Notes: generated from the sequence alone by a model not told the origin. A DNA stretch of 64,000 nucleotides from Bryobacterales bacterium (GCA_016716385.1 JADJWL010000025.1:868001-932000), one strand, 5' to 3'. Shown: positions 45,176 to 54,964, counted from the stretch's first letter. Translations and numbers: made by a program.

Positions 45176-48100
45176 GTGCCGTTTACTCCCAGCCAGGAAG
45201 CCGCTGCCGAAGTCCTGCCGGCGCCGCAGGACACCTGTGTCGTCGCCGGCCCAGGCTCGGGGAAGACCTCGGTGCTGATCGAGCGCTACCGGCGGCTGGT
45301 CGCCTCAGGGGTGTCGCCGCTGCGCATCCTTGCCATCACATTCACCGAGAAAGCCACCAACGAGATGCGCGTCCGGCTGTTGGAGGCGTTCGCCGGGCAA
45401 GCCGATACGCTGCGAGCCATCGAACGCGCCCAGGTCTCGACGGTTCACGGTCTGTGCGCGCGTCTCCTGCGGGAGCACGCTCTGCTCGCCGGCGTCGACC
45501 CCGCGTTCCAGGTCATCGCCGAGCAGGACCTCCAGCCGCTGCTGGAGGATGTTCTCCAGAGCACGCTGGACGCTTTCTGGACGGCACATCCGCAACGCAC
45601 AGAGACCCTGCTCGAAGGCATCGCGACAACCGCCGTGCCAGCAGAGCTCCTGTCCATCTACGACGCCGTGCGCGCCGCCGGACTCCCGCTCGAGAACTTG
45701 CGGCAGGCCGTGGACGACGGCTGCGGCCCCGGCTGGACCGCGGTTCTGGCCGCGCTCGACGCTGTCCCGAACGCGCCAGGCTCCGGCTGGACCGCGGGGC
45801 AACGCGAAGCCTGGAGCCGAATTGCCGCCTGGGCTGTCCGGACCCGCAATCTGGGCGCTCCCGGCGAAGAACACTTCGCCCTCGAAGGCGGACCTCCCGG
45901 CTCGCTGGCACGCGTCCCGGCGGCGTTGAAGGAGACTGTGCGCCTGCTCCGGAATGACCTGCTGCCCCGGTTCCTCAGCGCGCTTGCGGCGCGCCACTAC
46001 CGGGACGAACGGGAAACGCTGTTCGACTTACTGGTTTCGTTTGACGACGCGTACCGCAGGCGGAAGCGAACCGCCGGATTGCTCGACTTTTCCGATCTTG
46101 AGGAGTGCGCGGTCCGCCTGTTGCGAGAGCACGGGACGGTTCGGGAGGCAGTCCGCGCCCGGTTCCAACACATCCTGATGGACGAGTTCCAGGACACCAA
46201 CGGTGTTCAAGCGGCGCTGGTCGGCCTTCTGCGCTCTCCCGGCCGTTTCTACGCCGTGGGAGATGTGAACCAGTCCATTTACGGTTTCCGCCATGCCGAT
46301 CCGGAGGTCTTTCGCGCGTACCGTGAGACGGTCCGCGCCACCGGGCAACGCCTGGTCGAACTGCGGGAGAACTGGCGCAGCCGCTCCGATGTTCTCGCCG
46401 CCACCTCCACGATTCTCGAGGGCGCCGCCGGCATCGAGCCGCACGACCTGATTCCGGCGAGGCGATTCGCGCCTTCTGCTGAGCCTTGTGTAGAAGTGAC
46501 CGTTGCCAGGGCCGCCGCCGAGACCGCCCTCGGTTGGGAAGCGGCCTGGGTCGCGAGGCGCGCTCGCGCACTGGCCGGCTGCCTGATGCTCGAAAGCGGC
46601 CCCGCCCGCTACTCCGGCATGGCCATTCTGTTGCGCAGCACTGCCGCGATGCCGGTCTTCGCCGCCGCCTGCGAGCGGGAGGGCGTTCCGTTCAGCATGA
46701 CCGCCGGACGCGGGTTCTTCGATGCACCCGAGGTGGCTGACCTGTTCCATCTGCTCCGCGTCCTGGCCAATCCGCGCGACGAGATCAGCTTGGCCGCGGT
46801 GCTCCGCTCGCCTCTGGTGGGCGCTTCTGATGCCGCGCTTCTGCGCCTGCGCGCCCGAGGTCCGCTGGCCGAGGCACTCGGCGAGGAGACGGGAGATCCT
46901 GTGCTGGTCCAGTTCGCGGGCCGTTTGTGCGAGTGGCGCGAGCGGGTGCGCTGGACGCCACCCGATCGCATTCTGGCCGAAGCGATGGACGACGCCGGCT
47001 GCGAGACGGGTTTCACGGCCCGCGCACGCGCCAACGCAGTCAAGTTTCTGGTGACGGTTCGCGAGGCGGCGCAACGCTTGCCGCTCGACGCCATTGTCGA
47101 CCGGCTGGACCGGCTCCGCTCGAGCGACCCTCGCGAACCCGACAGCCAGGCTGAGGACGGCGGCGATTTCGTGCGGATCCAGACCATCCATTCCGCCAAG
47201 GGCCTCGAGTTTCCAGTCGTCTTCCTGCCCGCCCTGCATCTCGGTGTCGAAGGCGGTTCCGGGGCGATTGCATTCGCCCCGCAGATCGGCTTGGGCGTGC
47301 GCTGGCGCAACCCTGCGTCCGATAAAGCGGTTGCCGATCCGCTTCGCGAGGCGATTGCCGCGCGCGAGAAACTCCGTGAGGCGGCAGAGTCCAACCGGCT
47401 GTTGTACGTGGCGATGACCAGGGCGCGGGAACGCCTTATCCTGTCCTATTCCCGCACGGATAAGGGGGCGAGAAACTGGGCCAAGCTGGTCGAGGAACGC
47501 TTGCTGCTGCCCGGGGATGGAGCGCGCGTTCTGACGGTGGCGCCGCCTGCTGGGCCCGCTTTCCCGGTCATGTTCCAAGCGCTCGCGCAGCCGCCTGAGC
47601 CTGCACCGGCTGCCTTACCGGCCCCAACACAAGGTGCGCCGCATGCGAGCCGGATCGATCCGCCGGCTGTCCGCGGGTACTCCGAAGCCGCCGCCGCGGT
47701 CACCGATGTTGCCCTGTTCGCGCACTGCCCGCGCCGCTATTGGATCGAGCGCTACCTCGACCCCGCCGGTGTCTTCCCTGCCGGAGACGCTCCCGGTTGG
47801 TCTGACACGGGCGGCGCGGCCGGATTGGGCCGGAGGGTGCACGCGCTTCTTGCGGGTGAGGCAGTCGACGCATCCGAAGAAGAGCAGACGCTCGCGCGAC
47901 GGTTCGAAGAAAGTCTCCTTGGCAGACGGGCTGCTTCCACGCTCCTGGCGTACCGGGAGTGGAGCTTCATGTTTGCCGTCGAAGAAATCGTGATCCGGGG
48001 GCAGATCGACCTGTGGTTCGAGGAAGGCGGGGAGATCGTGCTGGTCGACTACAAGTCCGGCGGCGAGGAGAATCTCGACCGGGCCGCCGTCCAGGTCCAA

Positions 48101-48331
48101 CTCTATTCCCTGGCGCTCCAAAGGCACCTAGGACGGCCCCCCGATGCGGCGTGGCTGTTCCACTTGCCTTCGGGCGGCGCGATTCCGGTGACACCTGACC
48201 GTGATGCTGCGATCAGGGCCGTACGGGCCCTATGCCACGCCCAGGAAAGACAAGCGTTTCCTCTGCGCGAAGGCCCGCACTGCCAGAAATGCCCCCACTT
48301 CCGGACGGAATGTCCTGCTGGAAGGGGCTAG
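45176..48331 (+). CDS. addA: AddA-like UvrD-family helicase-nuclease
   Basis: A 1051-residue SF1A helicase with a C-terminal RecB-type nuclease. Motif I is AGPGSGKTS (K30), motif II MDEFQDTN, with VGDVNQSIYGFRHADPEVF, IQTIHSAKGLEFPVVFLPAL and YVAMTRARERL as motifs III, V and VI. The nuclease shows RGQIDLWFEEGGEIVLVDYKSGG. The C-terminus also carries CQKCPHFRTEC and an upstream Cys in FAHCPRRYWIERY, a probable iron-sulfur staple seldom present in AddA. GTG at 45176 follows the addB stop by 3 bases. It motors DNA end resection together with AddB. Confidence 0.92.
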   Translation: MPFTPSQEAAAEVLPAPQDTCVVAGPGSGKTSVLIERYRRLVASGVSPLRILAITFTEKATNEMRVRLLEAFAGQADTLRAIERAQVSTVHGLCARLLREHALLAGVDPAFQVIAEQDLQPLLEDVLQSTLDAFWTAHPQRTETLLEGIATTAVPAELLSIYDAVRAAGLPLENLRQAVDDGCGPGWTAVLAALDAVPNAPGSGWTAGQREAWSRIAAWAVRTRNLGAPGEEHFALEGGPPGSLARVPAALKETVRLLRNDLLPRFLSALAARHYRDERETLFDLLVSFDDAYRRRKRTAGLLDFSDLEECAVRLLREHGTVREAVRARFQHILMDEFQDTNGVQAALVGLLRSPGRFYAVGDVNQSIYGFRHADPEVFRAYRETVRATGQRLVELRENWRSRSDVLAATSTILEGAAGIEPHDLIPARRFAPSAEPCVEVTVARAAAETALGWEAAWVARRARALAGCLMLESGPARYSGMAILLRSTAAMPVFAAACEREGVPFSMTAGRGFFDAPEVADLFHLLRVLANPRDEISLAAVLRSPLVGASDAALLRLRARGPLAEALGEETGDPVLVQFAGRLCEWRERVRWTPPDRILAEAMDDAGCETGFTARARANAVKFLVTVREAAQRLPLDAIVDRLDRLRSSDPREPDSQAEDGGDFVRIQTIHSAKGLEFPVVFLPALHLGVEGGSGAIAFAPQIGLGVRWRNPASDKAVADPLREAIAAREKLREAAESNRLLYVAMTRARERLILSYSRTDKGARNWAKLVEERLLLPGDGARVLTVAPPAGPAFPVMFQALAQPPEPAPAALPAPTQGAPHASRIDPPAVRGYSEAAAAVTDVALFAHCPRRYWIERYLDPAGVFPAGDAPGWSDTGGAAGLGRRVHALLAGEAVDASEEEQTLARRFEESLLGRRAASTLLAYREWSFMFAVEEIVIRGQIDLWFEEGGEIVLVDYKSGGEENLDRAAVQVQLYSLALQRHLGRPPDAAWLFHLPSGGAIPVTPDRDAAIRAVRALCHAQERQAFPLREGPHCQKCPHFRTECPAGRG

Positions 48332-48332
48332 T

Positions 48333-48677
48333 CTACGAAAAGCTGCGGACGGCGTGCGCCTCGCTCTCGTGCACGTCGAAGACGGTATACAGCTTGGTGA
48401 TCTGCAGCAAGTCCTGGACGCGCTTGGTGAGGCCAAGCAGCTTCAGCTGCCCGCCGCCATTCGTGACGGTGGTAAACGCCGAAACCAACTCGCCGATGCC
48501 GGAACTGTCGATATAGGTCACGTCGCCCAGGTTGAGCAGGATCTTCTTATGGTCCTTGGCGAGCAGGTCGCGCACCGCGTCGCGCAATGCGCTCGATCCC
48601 TCGCCGAGGGTAATGCGTCCAGCGACATCGACCACACTGACGTCGCCTACCTGCCGGGTTGTCAATTTAACGCTCAC
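48333..48677 (-). CDS. STAS-domain anti-sigma factor antagonist
   Basis: A 114-residue SpoIIAA/RsbV-type protein. The STAS fold is full length, and the phosphorylation site is in YIDSSGIGEL (S59). Unphosphorylated protein captures an anti-sigma kinase. The cognate kinase is the HATPase encoded just upstream on the same strand (gap about 37 bases). The PP2C phosphatase at 10390 is a possible activator, but a sigma-B-type gene is not visible nearby. Confidence 0.93.
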   Translation of the reverse strand: MSVKLTTRQVGDVSVVDVAGRITLGEGSSALRDAVRDLLAKDHKKILLNLGDVTYIDSSGIGELVSAFTTVTNGGGQLKLLGLTKRVQDLLQITKLYTVFDVHESEAHAVRSFS

Positions 48678-48714
48678 TGCGTGAATTCCTCCCTGAAATC
48701 CTTTTCACCGCGGG

Positions 48715-49158
48715 CTATGCCTGCATGTCCCGCCTCTTCACTATCGTGACCTCGGTCCCCGACGGTTCGATCCGCCGCACCGTGTACTCATCCATGAAGG
48801 CCCTGACGAGAAACACACCACGGCCGGAACTGCGCAGCAGGTTCTCTTCGGCCAGTGGGTCCGGGAGAGCCTCAGGATCAAAGCCTTCGCCCTGATCGGC
48901 AATCCGAACGGTCAAATCCTCCGCGGTCCGCGTCACCGAAACTCGAACGGTCTTCTCCGAATCGTAACGGTTCCCGTGCGTCACCGCGTTGATCACGCAT
49001 TCGCGCACAGCCATCGCGATACCATGCAGGTCATCTTCCGGGAAGCCTGCCTGCCGCGCTGCGTCGAGGACTGTCTGCTCGGCCTGATCGACGCTTTCGA
49101 GTGTGGACGGGAAGACGTGCTGTGTCGTGACGGACTCCCCGCCCCAGTTGGCTCCCAT
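48715..49158 (-). CDS. RsbW-type HATPase (anti-sigma kinase)
   Basis: A 147-residue GHKL ATPase of the anti-sigma kinase class. The N box is AMAVRECVINAVTHGN, followed by VRIADQGEGFDP (G1) and SSGRGVFLVRAFMDE (G2). ATG at 49158 is chosen because the conserved part starts soon after; GTG at 49203 would add 15 residues. It should phosphorylate the neighbouring STAS protein and hold a sigma factor or another partner. Confidence 0.9.
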   Translation of the reverse strand: MGANWGGESVTTQHVFPSTLESVDQAEQTVLDAARQAGFPEDDLHGIAMAVRECVINAVTHGNRYDSEKTVRVSVTRTAEDLTVRIADQGEGFDPEALPDPLAEENLLRSSGRGVFLVRAFMDEYTVRRIEPSGTEVTIVKRRDMQA

Positions 49159-49237
49159 GGCTCGTGGCTGCCAGCGCAGATAAACGGATCGCGAAACGCC
49201 CACGATAAACGATTCCGCGCCGCTGCGTCAAGCGACG

Positions 49238-50527
49238 CTACGGGGTCGCAGCCTGTTCCCGCGCTCCCAGGACCTGTTCCAATGCCCGCAGCCGCTTCGT
49301 CGTGTTCGCTGTGTCTTCGTGCCCAGCAGGAAGGAACTTGAGGTACGCCTTGAGGGAGTCGGCGGCGGCCGAGTAATCCCCTTTCTCGATCAGAATTTCG
49401 CCCAGTAGCTGGTTCGCCTTCGGGATGCGACTGAGCGTGTCGAGCTTCACGGTTTCCCTGGCGCTGCGTTCGGCCGCGTCGTAACGCTTCAGGTAGTAGT
49501 TGGCGATCGAATTGTAGAAGTACGCGTCCGCGTAATCCACCGGATTGAGCTTCACCAGCCGGTCTGTGGTGTCCGCCAGAGCCTGCCACTGCTGTTCCTG
49601 TAATTCGATCAAGGCGAGCTGGCGGTACGGATTGATGAATTTCGGATCGGCTTCCAGCGCCTTGGCGTACGCTTCGCGCGCCTCCGGGATCCGGTTCTGC
49701 GACTGGTGCACCAAGCCCATTTCAAACCACGCCGACGAATACTGCGGGTAGATCTGGACCGCCTTCTGGTACTCGGCGAGGGCCTTGTCTGGCTTCTTCA
49801 TGAGGTCCTTGTGCCCGCGCTCGAAGGCCTTCTTGGCGTCCTTCGGTGCGTTCATCGCCGTGAAGCTGATCGTCAGCCCCTCCACGTTCGCCAGCCGGTG
49901 GAGGACGATCGTGCCGACATCCGGGTTGTCGAACGCCCGCCGCCCGCTCAGATTCACGAGGTCGGAGCGGAAGCCGGGCAGCACGGCCCGGATCTCGCAC
50001 CCGATCAGATCGCGCTCGGAGATCTGATCGCCGCGGCCTGTTCCCATCCCGCCGCTGCGGCTGCCGCCAAAAGGACTCTGGCGATCGAATGTCGGATCGA
50101 TGCCGCCGGCCACGCTGGCGTCCTGCAGCACCGTCTGGTTCTGTCCCAACTGAAAGCTGAAGCGTCCCTTCGAATCCGTGTACCCTTCGCCGCGCGGCTG
50201 GCCATTGCAGACACGTTCGATCAGGACTGGTTCCGGCGGGGGATTGCCGTCATTGAGCATGACTTTCCCCGACAGGAAGATCGGCCGCTGGATCTCGGGA
50301 AAGCGCGTGTCCTGAGGGAACTGGTCGCCTGGACGCGGCATCGGCGACGTGCCGCGGCCCCCCGGGGTGGTTGGACCGGGGCTAGGCGACGGCGCTGTCG
50401 CTCCTCCTCCGCCTCCTGGTGACGGTGACGGGCTCGGAGCCGATTCCTGAGCAAAGACGGGAGTCAAGGCCATGGCCAGCGAAAGGGCCACGCCCGAAAG
50501 AGAGCGAGCAGAGACAAACCGGTTCAT
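49238..50527 (-). CDS. Exported TPR-repeat protein with Pro/Ser/Gly-rich linker
   Basis: A 429-residue protein. A signal peptide ends near TPVFAQ. A low-complexity segment (SAPSPSPSPGGGGGATAPSPSPGP, about residues 28-65) follows, with a carboxypeptidase-regulatory-like region (about 80-210, FLSGKVMLNDGNPPPEPV). Four or more TPR units complete it (ALAEYQKAVQIYPQYSSAWFEMGLVHQSQ and similar, about 235-415). Presumably periplasmic, it acts as a protein scaffold. It is encoded upstream of the HATPase gene on the same strand, with about 80 bases between. Confidence 0.85.
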   Translation of the reverse strand: MNRFVSARSLSGVALSLAMALTPVFAQESAPSPSPSPGGGGGATAPSPSPGPTTPGGRGTSPMPRPGDQFPQDTRFPEIQRPIFLSGKVMLNDGNPPPEPVLIERVCNGQPRGEGYTDSKGRFSFQLGQNQTVLQDASVAGGIDPTFDRQSPFGGSRSGGMGTGRGDQISERDLIGCEIRAVLPGFRSDLVNLSGRRAFDNPDVGTIVLHRLANVEGLTISFTAMNAPKDAKKAFERGHKDLMKKPDKALAEYQKAVQIYPQYSSAWFEMGLVHQSQNRIPEAREAYAKALEADPKFINPYRQLALIELQEQQWQALADTTDRLVKLNPVDYADAYFYNSIANYYLKRYDAAERSARETVKLDTLSRIPKANQLLGEILIEKGDYSAAADSLKAYLKFLPAGHEDTANTTKRLRALEQVLGAREQAATP

Positions 50528-50597
50528 ACGAACCTCACTCCTTCGGAAAACTGCACCTATTCTAACGCAACTGGTTTTCCGCGGTACGGAGCAAAAC

Positions 50598-51911
50598 TCA
50601 GGGGGTCATCCGCTCAAGCTTGCGGTAGAGAGTCTTGCGCTCGATGCCCAGTACCTTCGCCGCGCGGCTCTTATTGCCGCCCGTGGCGGCCAGAACGCGC
50701 CGGATCTGCTCCTCTTCGGCGTCGGCAAGTGTCTCGACAAGCCGGTCGTCCGGCTGAGCCGATGCCAGTGCCGCCTGGACCGCCGCCGCATCGATCCGTT
50801 CGCCTGGCGTCAGGATCGTCAGGCGCTCCATCAGGTGCTGCAACTGGCGGACATTGCCCGGCCAAGTGTACTCGTCGAGCGCCCGCACACCCGTTCCGGT
50901 CAAGCGCACGTCCCGCTGATACGTTGCGTTGTACTTGGCCAGGTAGAACTGCGCCAGCAGCGCGATGTCTCCCCGGCGTTCCCGCAGGGGCGGCAGGTGC
51001 AGCCGGATGACGTTGAGGCGGAACCAGAGATCCTCGCGGAACTTGCCGCTATCCACGAGTGCGCGCAGGTCGCGGTTCGTGGCTGCGATGATCCGTACGT
51101 CCACTGCCTTCGCCCGCGTCGCCCCTAGCGGGCGGATCTCACGCTCCTGGAGAAAGCGCAGCAGCTTCAACTGGAAATTCGACTCGATCTCACCGATCTC
51201 GTCGAGGAACACGGTGCCCTTGTGCGCCGCTTCGAACACGCCAGCGCGATCGCGGTCGGCGCCCGTGAACGCGCCGCGCAGCGAACCGAACAACTCACTC
51301 TCGATCAGCGTCGAGGCGATCGAGGCGCAATCCACCGGCCGGAATACCTGGTCGGCGCGCCTGCTGTTGCGGTGGATCATCCGTGCCACCAGTTCCTTGC
51401 CGGTTCCGGTCTCGCCTTCGATCAGGACGGTGGCATCCGTGGGCGCCGCCTGGGCGATGGTCTTGTAGATTTCCACCATGCGCGGCGAACTGCCGATCAT
51501 CTCGGTCTCGGGCAGTTCCTCGATCTCGACGCCATCTTCCTGACCCGCGCGTGCTGCTTCGGCACGGTGGATCGCGTCCAGCATGTTGTCGAGGTCGAAC
51601 GGCTTTGCCAGGTAGTCGAAGGCCCCGCCACGGGTGGCCGCCATCACGGTCTCCATGCTGCCGCGGGCCGACATCAGGATCACAGAGCAGCCGGGGTCCT
51701 TCTGCCGCGCCGCCTCCAGAACATCGAGGCCGGTACGGTCATCGAGGTAAATGTCGGAGATGACAATCGGGTACGAATTCGCCCCCAGCCTCTCCATTGC
51801 CTCCCTGGTGGACGACACCGCGTCCACGGAGTAGCCCTCAAGTTCCAGGCAGGTGACAATGGTGGTCCGAACGCTGGGATCGTCTTCGACAACGAGAAGC
51901 CGTTGCTGCAT
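50598..51911 (-). CDS. NtrC-family sigma-54-dependent response regulator
   Basis: A 437-residue activator. Receiver domain at 1-120 with phospho-acceptor D53 in VISDIYLDD. AAA+ domain at about 140-370 with Walker A GETGTGKELVA, the sigma-54 contact loop GAFTGA and Walker B TVFLDEIGEI. A Fis-type HTH ends the protein (KSRAAKVLGIERKTLYRKLERM). The histidine kinase gene begins upstream and ends 6 bases before this start, so they form a two-component pair. Its regulon is unknown. Confidence 0.95.
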   Translation of the reverse strand: MQQRLLVVEDDPSVRTTIVTCLELEGYSVDAVSSTREAMERLGANSYPIVISDIYLDDRTGLDVLEAARQKDPGCSVILMSARGSMETVMAATRGGAFDYLAKPFDLDNMLDAIHRAEAARAGQEDGVEIEELPETEMIGSSPRMVEIYKTIAQAAPTDATVLIEGETGTGKELVARMIHRNSRRADQVFRPVDCASIASTLIESELFGSLRGAFTGADRDRAGVFEAAHKGTVFLDEIGEIESNFQLKLLRFLQEREIRPLGATRAKAVDVRIIAATNRDLRALVDSGKFREDLWFRLNVIRLHLPPLRERRGDIALLAQFYLAKYNATYQRDVRLTGTGVRALDEYTWPGNVRQLQHLMERLTILTPGERIDAAAVQAALASAQPDDRLVETLADAEEEQIRRVLAATGGNKSRAAKVLGIERKTLYRKLERMTP

Positions 51912-51917
51912 GCAGTC

Positions 51918-53756
51918 CTATGAAGCGCCCGCGAGCACGGTGTTCGCCGGCAATACTAAGGTAAAACAGGAGCCGCGTCCGGGGCTACTGGCGACTTCGA
52001 TCGTCCCGCCGTGCTGTGCCACAATCTGTTCGACGATGGAGAGACCGATTCCGGTTCCGGCCTCGCCCGATTCTTCCGCTTTCCTAGTCCTGTAGAACTT
52101 CTGAAAGATCTGCCGGACCTCTTTGGCATCCATGCCGAAACCCTGGTCCTGGACGGAAATCCGCAGCCGTCCGGCGGCGGCTTCGAAATAGACGCTCACC
52201 TCCGTCCGCGGCGGAGAATACTTCACCGCGTTGGTCAGCAGATTGTAAAAGGCGTACTCCATCAACTCCCGGTCGCCTACCAGCTCCATCGCGCCCGGAG
52301 CCGGCCGCAGGACGATGCCGATTTCCTTCCGCTCCGCCAGGGGACGCACGCGCGCCACGCAGGAATCCATCAACTCCTGACTGTCGAAAGCCTCGCGCTT
52401 CAGCTCCAACTGTCCGGCCGACAGCCGTTCCACATTCAGAAAAATCTCGATCATCTTGCCGAGCCGTTTCGACTCGGAATTGATCAGGTGCGCGATCTCC
52501 TTTCGCTTCGGTTCGGGCAACTGGTAGCGGCCCATGAGTTCGCTTGAGCCCTGGATCGCCGTGAGCGGCGTGCGCATTTCGTGCACCACGAAGTGCATCG
52601 CCTGCTGGTAGCGGGCCCGGTCCCCTTCGGCCTTCAGCATGCGCCGCCTGACGACGAAGTGCTGATAGCTGGCGGCCGCGGCGGTGGAGAGCCAGGCCGC
52701 GGAGACCAAACCCGTAACCGGGAGGACGAAGTTTTGTTTGAAACAAAAATACGGGATGATGTGCGCCATCGCCAGAACCCCGCCGCCGAGCAAATACGCC
52801 GGCCATCCCGCCATCCGCCCGAAGATCGCCCCCACCAGGGCTACCAGCAGGACGGGCACACCGAGTTGCATCCAGGCGGGTGCGGTGAGCAGGAACTGGC
52901 GTCCCGCAATCGTTTCGAACACGTTGGCATGGATCTCGACTCCCGGCATGGACCGGCCCGTGGCATACGTGTAGGGAGTCTGCAGGCGGTCCCGCGCCGC
53001 GGTCTGCGCGGTCACGCCGAGGAAGACCGCCTTACCCGTTAGCCGTGCAGCCAGCCGCGGATCCGCCCGCAACTCGGACAGCGAGACTTGCGGTACCGGA
53101 TCCGGCGGAGGCCGGTACCGGATGCGCAGCGCGCGATGAGCCGAACGCGCGGCGGGAATCACCGCGCCGCCAATCTGGAGGTCGGCGGGCGACTCAACCA
53201 CGGGTGGTCCCTCCGCCGCGCGGAAGGCTTCGAGCGCCAGCGCCCAAAGCCGGACCCGGCCGTTCGCCTTCTCGAGAAGGATCTCACGGCTGACCGGGTC
53301 CGGTTCAGCATGGACATGGCCCACTCCGGCGGCCGCTTCGCGAAACAGCGTCACCGGCTCCTCCCAGCCGGACCCATCCGGCAGAAGATCGGCTGCGAGA
53401 ACCGCCCGCGGCGTCGCCCGCAGGGCCGCGGCGAGCCGGGCATCGGCGCCGGGCGTCCCCGGGTCGGCCAAGACGACGTCGACTGCTACTGCGCGGGGCT
53501 GGGCATTGGCAACCAGTTCCAGCGCCTCCGCCAGCGACTCCCGCAACCGCGCCATGCCGCCGCTCTCGCGCAGACTCGCCTCGTCGATCGCCAGCACCAC
53601 CGATTGCGGCTCCCAGGGAGCAGGTTCGTGCAGGCGGAAGAACCAGTCGTAGGCGTTGTTGTCGATCTGGACGCCGAGCGCGGTCCAACTCGCCACCAGC
53701 GCCACGATCAGTGCGCCGCCAAGCAATCCTACATACTCGGCGTCCCGCCGCTTCAT
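51918..53756 (-). CDS. CHASE2-domain sensor histidine kinase
   Basis: A 612-residue membrane kinase. One N-terminal helix is followed by an extracytoplasmic CHASE2 sensor (about residues 30-290; DWFFRLHEP, AVDVVLADPGTPGAD). Three closely spaced helices follow (about 300-385). HisKA has the phospho-acceptor His in MHFVVHEMRTPLTAIQGSSEL. The HATPase has N, G1 and G2 boxes (YNLLTNAVKYS, VQDQGFGMD, GTGIGLSIVEQIV). The ATG overlaps the stop of the aminopeptidase gene (ATGA), and the regulator gene follows. Its signal is unknown. Confidence 0.94.
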   Translation of the reverse strand: MKRRDAEYVGLLGGALIVALVASWTALGVQIDNNAYDWFFRLHEPAPWEPQSVVLAIDEASLRESGGMARLRESLAEALELVANAQPRAVAVDVVLADPGTPGADARLAAALRATPRAVLAADLLPDGSGWEEPVTLFREAAAGVGHVHAEPDPVSREILLEKANGRVRLWALALEAFRAAEGPPVVESPADLQIGGAVIPAARSAHRALRIRYRPPPDPVPQVSLSELRADPRLAARLTGKAVFLGVTAQTAARDRLQTPYTYATGRSMPGVEIHANVFETIAGRQFLLTAPAWMQLGVPVLLVALVGAIFGRMAGWPAYLLGGGVLAMAHIIPYFCFKQNFVLPVTGLVSAAWLSTAAAASYQHFVVRRRMLKAEGDRARYQQAMHFVVHEMRTPLTAIQGSSELMGRYQLPEPKRKEIAHLINSESKRLGKMIEIFLNVERLSAGQLELKREAFDSQELMDSCVARVRPLAERKEIGIVLRPAPGAMELVGDRELMEYAFYNLLTNAVKYSPPRTEVSVYFEAAAGRLRISVQDQGFGMDAKEVRQIFQKFYRTRKAEESGEAGTGIGLSIVEQIVAQHGGTIEVASSPGRGSCFTLVLPANTVLAGAS

Positions 53757-54964
53757 CGACGTAACGCTTTCTCGATCTCGACCGGTTCCTTGGGCAGAGC
53801 GCTGCTCAGGACCCGGACTCCGGTCTCCGTGACCAGGACCACATCCTCGATCCGGATCCCAATGCCTTCGTCCGGCAGATAGAGACCCGGCTCCACGGTG
53901 ACCACCATCCCCGCCTCCAGTGGCTGGAGCGGGTCCGCTGGATCGTGGACATCCAGGCCCACGTGGTGACCGATGCCGTGCGTGAAGTACTGCCCGAGTT
54001 CGTGCCTGTTGAAGTGCTGGAGCGCGATCTCATACAGGCTGTTCACCGTGCCGCGGGAGAGCCGCATTCCAGGTTTGACGGCCGCGACGACCGCTTTCTG
54101 CGCAGCCAGCACGATGTCATAGAGTTCGCGTTGCCGCGCGGAGAAGCGTCCGTTCACCGGGATGGTGCGGGTGACGTCGGACGCGTATCCTGAGCACTCG
54201 GCGGCGACGTCCATGAGAAGGAGATCGCCCGAGTCCATCCGCCGCCGGTTCGGCCAGTAGTGCAGGGTGACGGCGTTCGGGCCGCTGGCGATGATCGGAG
54301 CGTAGGCCATCCGCTCGCATCCCCGTTCGAGTGCGATGGCGGCCATGGTCGCGCCGATCTGATATTCGTGCAGTCCCGCGCTCACCCGGCCCCAGGCTGC
54401 CCGGTGCGCCTCAATGGTCACGTCGGTCGCGTGCTGGATACGGGCGACCTCTTCCACGGTCTTGCGCATCCGAAGGCGTGCGATGGCGGGCTGGGCATTG
54501 AGCACGTCGCGCAACGGCGCGAGTTGCTTCAACCGCCCGGTCGCGGGAGTTCCAGCCAGAGCGTACACTTTCGGAAAGCGTTCGAGGCTGACCCGAAGTT
54601 CCTTTTCGAAATGCTCGACGGGCTGCACCTGGCTGAAGCCGGAGCGCGCGGCGATATCGTCGTCGTCCGGGGCGCTCTTCGGGCCTGTCCACTTGGCCGA
54701 CTCCGCGGAGCGCCGGGGCAGGAAGAGGATCTCGCGCGATGGATCGAGCAGGAGGATCGCGCCCGGTTCGCGCCAGCCGGTGAGGTAGAAGAAGTTCGTT
54801 TCCTGAAAGACTCCGCTCCGCTGCTTGCCGCTGCCTTGTTCCACCACCCCCCACAGGACGGTGACGCCGTCCTCAAGTTGGGTCCGCACAGCCTCACGGC
54901 GCGCGGAATAGGGAAACTCCGCACCGATGAGGGGAATGACGGCCAAGAGAAGGAGAACTAACAT
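53753..54964 (-). CDS. Exported Xaa-Pro aminopeptidase (M24B)
   Basis: A 403-residue metallopeptidase. ATG at 54964 gives a signal sequence (MLVLLLLAVIPLIGA); the upstream codons read poorly. The creatinase fold is complete, with metal ligands in MDVAAECSGYASDVTRT (two Asp), HGIGHHVGLDVHD (His), TVEPGLYLP (Glu) and IRIEDVVLVTE (Glu). It removes N-terminal residues next to proline. Its stop overlaps the sensor kinase start, tying this peptidase to the two-component system. Confidence 0.92.
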   Translation of the reverse strand: MLVLLLLAVIPLIGAEFPYSARREAVRTQLEDGVTVLWGVVEQGSGKQRSGVFQETNFFYLTGWREPGAILLLDPSREILFLPRRSAESAKWTGPKSAPDDDDIAARSGFSQVQPVEHFEKELRVSLERFPKVYALAGTPATGRLKQLAPLRDVLNAQPAIARLRMRKTVEEVARIQHATDVTIEAHRAAWGRVSAGLHEYQIGATMAAIALERGCERMAYAPIIASGPNAVTLHYWPNRRRMDSGDLLLMDVAAECSGYASDVTRTIPVNGRFSARQRELYDIVLAAQKAVVAAVKPGMRLSRGTVNSLYEIALQHFNRHELGQYFTHGIGHHVGLDVHDPADPLQPLEAGMVVTVEPGLYLPDEGIGIRIEDVVLVTETGVRVLSSALPKEPVEIEKALRR

